Below are positions 13,270 to 14,088 of a DNA stretch of 14,088 bases, piece after piece. Every line of letters begins with the position of its first letter. Position 1 is the stretch's first letter. Source of the stretch: Anaerolineae bacterium. GTDB lineage: Bacteria; Chloroflexota; Anaerolineae; Aggregatilineales; Aggregatilineaceae. The stretch spans positions 1 through 14,088 of the forward strand of contig JAGPFT010000020.1 in NCBI GenBank assembly GCA_018056405.1, in the 5' to 3' direction. The notes beneath the pieces were generated by a model that worked only from the letters and a program-made list of their open reading frames with translations, searched no databases and had not been told where the DNA came from. The translations under genes were made by a program, and so were the position numbers.

Positions 13270-14088
13270 TCAGGTTAGTGGAACGCGCTCGCGCTTGGTG
13301 CGGCCCCCGCGCATCCACAGGGCGGTGGCGAGCGCGATCAGCGTGGCGGCAGCGCCGACGAACTGAAGCTCGCTGATGACATCTACGGCGGCTTCCAGGC
13401 TGGCTGTCTGCGAGGCGAGCACCGTCTCTTCCAGGCTGGCAGTGGCACCTGCCATGCGCTCGGCGACGAGCACATCGAAGCGGTCGAGCGCGTAGATGGT
13501 CAGCGACGAGATGGCGACGGTCATGCCCACCAAGCGCAGAACCAGAATCAATGCCGCCGCGATGCCGCGCTCGCCCTCCCCCACGTCGTTGAGCACGGCG
13601 GTGCCTATCGGGGAAATCGTCAGGCCCAGGCCGACGCCGATGATCGCCATCTGCGCGCCCATCAGCCAGTAGGGTGTGTCGCTCTCCCACGTCGCGCCGG
13701 TGAGGGCGAAGCCGATCCCCGCGACGAACAGGCCCAGCATCGTCGGCAGCCGGTAGCCAGACCGCTCGCTCAGCCAGCCGCCGGGAATTGCGGCAAGCGC
13801 CATTGGCACGGTCAGGCCGGACAGCAGCAGCCCGGCGGTGTAGGCGGCGTGCTGCACGTTCTGGCTCGTCGGGCTGTCCATGCGGAAGTTGACCAGCAGC
13901 GGGGCGCTGACCAGCCCGATGGCCAGGCAGAAGCCCACCAGGAAGTTGGTGGCCGACGAGGCGGAGACATTGCGGCTGCGGAACATGCCCAGGCGGATCA
14001 GCGGGTGCGAGACGTGCGCCTCGACGAGCAGAAACAGCAGAAAGGCGAGCGCCGCACTGATCAGCAACACAGGGCCATAGTGCGATGC
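13270..14088 (-). CDS. DHA2-family (EmrB/QacA-like) major facilitator transporter, C-terminal part
   Basis: The frame is open through the window edge, so the N-terminal half is missing; 272 residues are visible. About seven membrane segments can be read (roughly 7-25, 46-66, 82-101, 114-131, 140-160, 175-200, 242-259). PLIRLGMFRSRNVSASSATNFL (29-50) resembles the P-L-x-L-x-x-F-x-x-R-x loop of 14-helix DHA2 exporters. GGWLSERSGYR (103-113) is a motif A-like loop of the second half, and GEGERGIAAALILVLRLVGMTVAIS is characteristic of the EmrB/QacA type. Proton-driven drug or metabolite efflux is expected for the family; the substrate is unknown. The tail is basic and cytoplasmic (RGGRTKRERV). 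Confidence 0.85.
   Translation of the reverse strand, partial: ASHYGPVLLISAALAFLLFLLVEAHVSHPLIRLGMFRSRNVSASSATNFLVGFCLAIGLVSAPLLVNFRMDSPTSQNVQHAAYTAGLLLSGLTVPMALAAIPGGWLSERSGYRLPTMLGLFVAGIGFALTGATWESDTPYWLMGAQMAIIGVGLGLTISPIGTAVLNDVGEGERGIAAALILVLRLVGMTVAISSLTIYALDRFDVLVAERMAGATASLEETVLASQTASLEAAVDVISELQFVGAAATLIALATALWMRGGRTKRERVPLT

Overview
The window is GC-rich, gene-dense bacterial chromosome. It most resembles Chloroflexota (Anaerolineae-like), although no single marker proves this. The inference rests on extracytoplasmic proteins with Pro/Thr 'PTPTP' linkers, GTG starts, sigma70-type TATAAT boxes placed so close to start codons that the messages look leaderless, and families of GC-rich perfect palindromes in almost every intergenic gap.

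Layout. Bases 1-659 hold no convincing protein gene. On the minus strand there is a well-formed promoter (TTGACG, 17 bp, TGG-TATGAT), about 175 nt of foldable RNA, then an intrinsic terminator with a U run. This is either a small RNA or a riboswitch-like leader of a gene lying off the left edge. The rest of the region is palindromic repeats. Bases 660-3191 (minus) encode a TgpA-like membrane transglutaminase. Bases 3462-4514 (plus) encode a lipoprotein esterase of the Esterase D / antigen 85 fold. Bases 4520-4963 (minus) encode a small DUF1232 membrane protein.

Bases 5151-10584 (plus) are a cell-surface polysaccharide block. Two Wzz-like chain-length/co-polymerase membrane proteins are followed by a CpsD-type BY-kinase-like ATPase whose Walker A lysine is replaced by alanine. 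Then come long-form glucose-1-phosphate thymidylyltransferase (rfbA/rmlA), a Cof-type HAD phosphatase, and dTDP-glucose 4,6-dehydratase (rfbB/rmlB), which overlaps the HAD stop by 4 bp. Together these make dTDP-4-keto-6-deoxyglucose and supply the control module for export and polymerisation. No rfbC, rfbD, glycosyltransferase, flippase or polymerase is present here.

Bases 10854-12886 (minus) are a two-gene unit: a degenerate receiver plus GAF sensor protein, then a succinylglutamate desuccinylase/aspartoacylase-family zinc hydrolase. A 383-bp gap follows. It contains a MITE-like element with imperfect terminal inverted repeats and another GTAGGGGCG palindrome. Bases 13270-14088 (minus) are the C-terminal half of a DHA2 (EmrB/QacA-like) major facilitator transporter cut by the window edge.

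The main points to follow up are the unassigned structured RNA at the left end, the lysine-less kinase, the leaderless promoters, and three intergenic repeat families whose arms keep perfect complementarity while their cores change.
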